Shown one piece after another: positions 5,252-7,192 of a stretch of 7,192 nt of DNA (within the stretch, counting starts at the first letter, position 1; every line of letters begins with the position of its first letter). Below the pieces are notes generated by a model. The model was not told the origin of the DNA. It made no database searches and was given only the letters and a program-made list of their open reading frames with translations. The stretch is from UBA6921 sp964532385. Its GTDB lineage: Bacteria; Pseudomonadota; Gammaproteobacteria; SG8-11. Both the position numbers and the translations under genes were made by a program. Where the stretch lies: positions 1-7,192 of the forward strand of contig CAZHHW010000142.1 of the NCBI GenBank assembly GCA_964532385.1. Direction: 5' to 3'.

Positions 5252-6220
5252 TCACATCGTTTGAACAGTACGCAACCGCTCGGGTGGTTCACACTCGATA
5301 GTCAATGCACGCCCGCTGCCAGGGTGGAGAAAGCTCAGTGCGGCGGAATGCAACTGATAACCCGGATCACCCGGCAACGCGTGTGAATCTGGCGCGGGCA
5401 ACCCGCCCGCTTGATACAGTGGATCGCCCAGCAGCGGATGCCCGGCCGCCGCCAGATGAATGCGGATCTGATGCGGCCGGCCAGTCTCAATATGCACGTC
5501 GCATAAAACGGAATCGGGACGGCGCTCCAGCACCCGCACGTGCGACACGGAAGGCTTGCCGTCCGGCGTGGCCGCATGCAGCGAACCCAGCAACGCGTGC
5601 GGCACTGGCCCAATGGGCGCGGAGATTGTCATTTCATACCACGCCGGTAACCCGGCCGCCAGCGCGCGATAACGCTTACCCATCGTTTTGCCGGACCATT
5701 GCCGCATTAAATTAACCCGTGCGCGATGGTTGCGGGCACACAACACCAGGCCGGACGTCCAACGCCCCAAACGATGCAGCGGCGCCGCATCGGGCGCGTA
5801 GCGTTGGACCTGATACAGCAGCGTCGCTTGCAGAAAGTTGGCCCCGGGCAGGGTCGGCAAACCCGCGGGCTTCGCCACCGCAAGCAAGTCAGCGTCTTCG
5901 TACAGCACGGAAAATGAACGGGGCGCGGCGGGTTCGATCCAGGGCGGGCGCTGCCAGCGCAGTTCGCAGCCGCGCCGCACAATGCTATCGGCGTGCGCGG
6001 GTCGCGCGTCGAGCTGCACCCGGCCGCTTGCGATATTTTCCGCCCATTGCGCAGGAGTGGAATGCGGATAGCGCTCACCAAGATAAGTCAGCACGGTCTG
6101 GCCGTGCGCCTCCGGCGCGATGCGTTCGCGATATTCGCAGCCATCATTGAGCTCGGAGGAGGGGCCGGTCATTGAGATTATCCGCTGGGCGTCCGCCGCG
6201 AAACCCCGCGCACGAACCAT
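5252..6220 (-). CDS. RluA-family pseudouridine synthase-like protein with Gly at the catalytic Asp
   Basis: The fold signature of RluA/RsuA-type RNA pseudouridine synthases is clear: an N-terminal S4-like RNA-binding region (about 27-90), AVAKPAGLPTLPG (114-126), HRLGRWTSGL (149-158), KRYRAL (182-187), GRPHQIRIHL (247-256), GDPLY (265-269) and YQLHSAAL (288-295). Family enzymes have HRLDRxTSG, whose Asp is the essential catalytic residue. Here position 152 is Gly, codon GGG at 5767-5765. All other motifs are intact, so this is not general decay. The C-terminal half (GKPSVSHVRVLER...GDPGYQLH) resembles, from memory, plant RNA pseudouridine synthase 5, some of which I believe also read HRLGR. 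The RNA target is unknown. The ATG at 6220 is 3 bases after the aspS stop; ATG 6172 (307 residues, MTGPSSELNDG) is an equally good start just before the S4-like region. Neither has a strong ribosome site. Confidence 0.88.
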   Translation of the reverse strand: MVRARGFAADAQRIISMTGPSSELNDGCEYRERIAPEAHGQTVLTYLGERYPHSTPAQWAENIASGRVQLDARPAHADSIVRRGCELRWQRPPWIEPAAPRSFSVLYEDADLLAVAKPAGLPTLPGANFLQATLLYQVQRYAPDAAPLHRLGRWTSGLVLCARNHRARVNLMRQWSGKTMGKRYRALAAGLPAWYEMTISAPIGPVPHALLGSLHAATPDGKPSVSHVRVLERRPDSVLCDVHIETGRPHQIRIHLAAAGHPLLGDPLYQAGGLPAPDSHALPGDPGYQLHSAALSFLHPGSGRALTIECEPPERLRTVQTM

Positions 6221-6223
6221 GAG

Positions 6224-7192
6224 CTATGCTTTCTTCTCTTCCCGTACCTTGATATGCAACTCGCGCAACTGCTTCTCCGCCACCGGCGCCGGCGCGTTGG
6301 TCAGCGGGCAATGCGCGGTCTGGGTTTTGGGGAAGGCGATGACTTCGCGGATTGATGCCGAGCCGGTCATCAACATCACTAAACGGTCAAGACCGAACGC
6401 GATGCCGCCATGCGGCGGCGCGCCGAATTTCAGCGCATCGAGCAGAAAGCCGAATTTGTCCTGCTGTTGCTGTGCATCGATGCCCAGCAGCGTGAACACA
6501 TTTTGCTGTACTTCCTGGCGATGAATACGGATCGAGCCGCCGCCGACTTCGGTGCCGTTGAGTACCAAATCGTAGGCGCGCGAGCGGCATGCGCCGGGAT
6601 CGGTTGCAAGCAGCCCGATATCGTCGACCAGCGGCGCGGTGAACGGATGATGCAGCGCGACCCAGCGTTTGCCGTCGCCGTCCCACTCGAACATCGGGAA
6701 CTCGATGACCCACAGCGGACGCCAGCCGTGTTCCACCAAACCACGGTCGTGCCCCAGCTTGACACGCAGCGCCCCCATCGAATCGTTAACGATTTTGGCG
6801 CTGCTGGCGCCGAAGAAAATCAGATCGTTGTCCTGCGCGCCGGTGCGCTCCAGAATCGCGCTGATCGCCGCATCCGGCAAAAATTTCAGGATCGGCGATT
6901 GCAACCCGTCGCGGCCTTTGGCGATGTCGTTGACCTTGATATAGGCCAAGCCCTTCGCGCCGAACTGCGCGACATAGGCGGTGTAATCGTCGATTTCCTT
7001 GCGGCTGAGCTCGCCGCCCTTGGGCAGGCGCAACGCGACCACGCGCCCGTTCGGATTGTTGGCGGGTTCGGCGAACACCTTGAAATCCACGCTTTTCATC
7101 ACGTCGGCCACGTCGACCAATTCCAGCTCGATGCGCAGATCGGGCTTGTCGCTGGCATAGCGGCGCATCGCTTCGGCGTAGGTCATGCGCGG
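6224..7192 (-). CDS. aspS: Aspartyl-tRNA synthetase, C-terminal part (5' end outside window)
   Basis: The last 322 residues of a class IIb AspRS of about 590-600 residues; the reading frame is open to the window edge. It begins PRMTYAEAMRR, matching E. coli AspRS near residue 300. Counting from that Met, the bacterial GAD insertion domain spans about 24-120 (VDVADVMKSVDFKVF...FLPDAAISAILERTGAQDND). The catalytic core follows: FFGASSAKIV, LWVIEFPMFEWDGDGKRW, HHPFT (179-183), YDLVLNGTEVGGGSIRIH (205-222), and class II motif 3 GGIAFGLDRLVML (260-272) with its Arg268. It charges tRNA-Asp. The anticodon-binding domain, which holds the residues separating discriminating from Asp/Asn-tolerant enzymes, is outside the window, so tRNA specificity cannot be judged. 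It ends in TAG three bases before the RluA-like ATG and is likely the upstream gene of a three-gene transcript. Confidence 0.97.
   Translation of the reverse strand, partial: PRMTYAEAMRRYASDKPDLRIELELVDVADVMKSVDFKVFAEPANNPNGRVVALRLPKGGELSRKEIDDYTAYVAQFGAKGLAYIKVNDIAKGRDGLQSPILKFLPDAAISAILERTGAQDNDLIFFGASSAKIVNDSMGALRVKLGHDRGLVEHGWRPLWVIEFPMFEWDGDGKRWVALHHPFTAPLVDDIGLLATDPGACRSRAYDLVLNGTEVGGGSIRIHRQEVQQNVFTLLGIDAQQQQDKFGFLLDALKFGAPPHGGIAFGLDRLVMLMTGSASIREVIAFPKTQTAHCPLTNAPAPVAEKQLRELHIKVREEKKA

Noticed and set aside
5252..6220. Calling the RluA-like gene a pseudogene
   Set aside because: The frame is intact from end to end and every motif except the single catalytic position is kept.
1..7192. 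CRISPR array, tRNA, rRNA, prophage or toxin-antitoxin pair
   Set aside because: No regularly spaced repeats, no RNA-gene signature and no small paired genes were seen on either strand.

Overview
This window looks like chromosomal DNA from a gammaproteobacterium of moderately high GC. The evidence is a class II (E. coli-type) dihydroorotase, an RNase T that aligns with the E. coli enzyme residue for residue through its catalytic core (RNase T is largely confined to Gammaproteobacteria), a CGFS glutaredoxin and a bacterial-type AspRS. No tRNA, rRNA, CRISPR array, prophage or transposase gene is visible. Nearly all of the sequence is coding, and no gene-free stretch reaches 300 bases.

Left part (1-3250): pyrC (+), a TraB/GumN-family secreted protein (-), rnt (+) and grxD (-). 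From memory, pyrC, rnt and grxD lie close together in Pseudomonas. The TraB/GumN gene sits between pyrC and rnt in the opposite direction, so pyrC/traB-like and rnt/grxD are two convergent pairs. The pyrC/traB-like junction holds a 65-bp inverted-repeat element of REPIN/MITE type, whose left half also works as a textbook intrinsic terminator for pyrC. The rnt/grxD junction holds a hairpin plus U-tract that is fully paired only as RNA of the minus strand, so it belongs to grxD.

Middle (3251-3430): a 180-bp non-coding stretch in front of grxD. It carries a consensus TATAAT box on the minus strand and a perfect 5-bp inverted repeat just downstream of it.

Right part (3431-7192): three minus-strand genes in the order aspS (5' end outside the window), an RluA-family pseudouridine-synthase-like gene, and an asparagine-synthetase-family amidotransferase. 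The aspS stop and the RluA-like start are 3 bases apart, and the RluA-like and amidotransferase genes are 39 bases apart, so they probably form one operon. The amidotransferase matches the N-acetylglutaminylglutamine amide (NAGGN) osmoprotectant enzyme AsnO better than true asparagine synthetase B, yet its usual partner ngg is not beside it. The RluA-like protein has glycine where the catalytic aspartate is expected, encoded by GGG, two base changes from any Asp codon.

Most of the window is conserved housekeeping DNA. The points worth a second look are the Gly-for-Asp RluA-like protein, the asnO without ngg in an aspS operon, the REPIN-like element used as a terminator, and an Ala in RNase T at a position linked to its 3'-terminal C discrimination.
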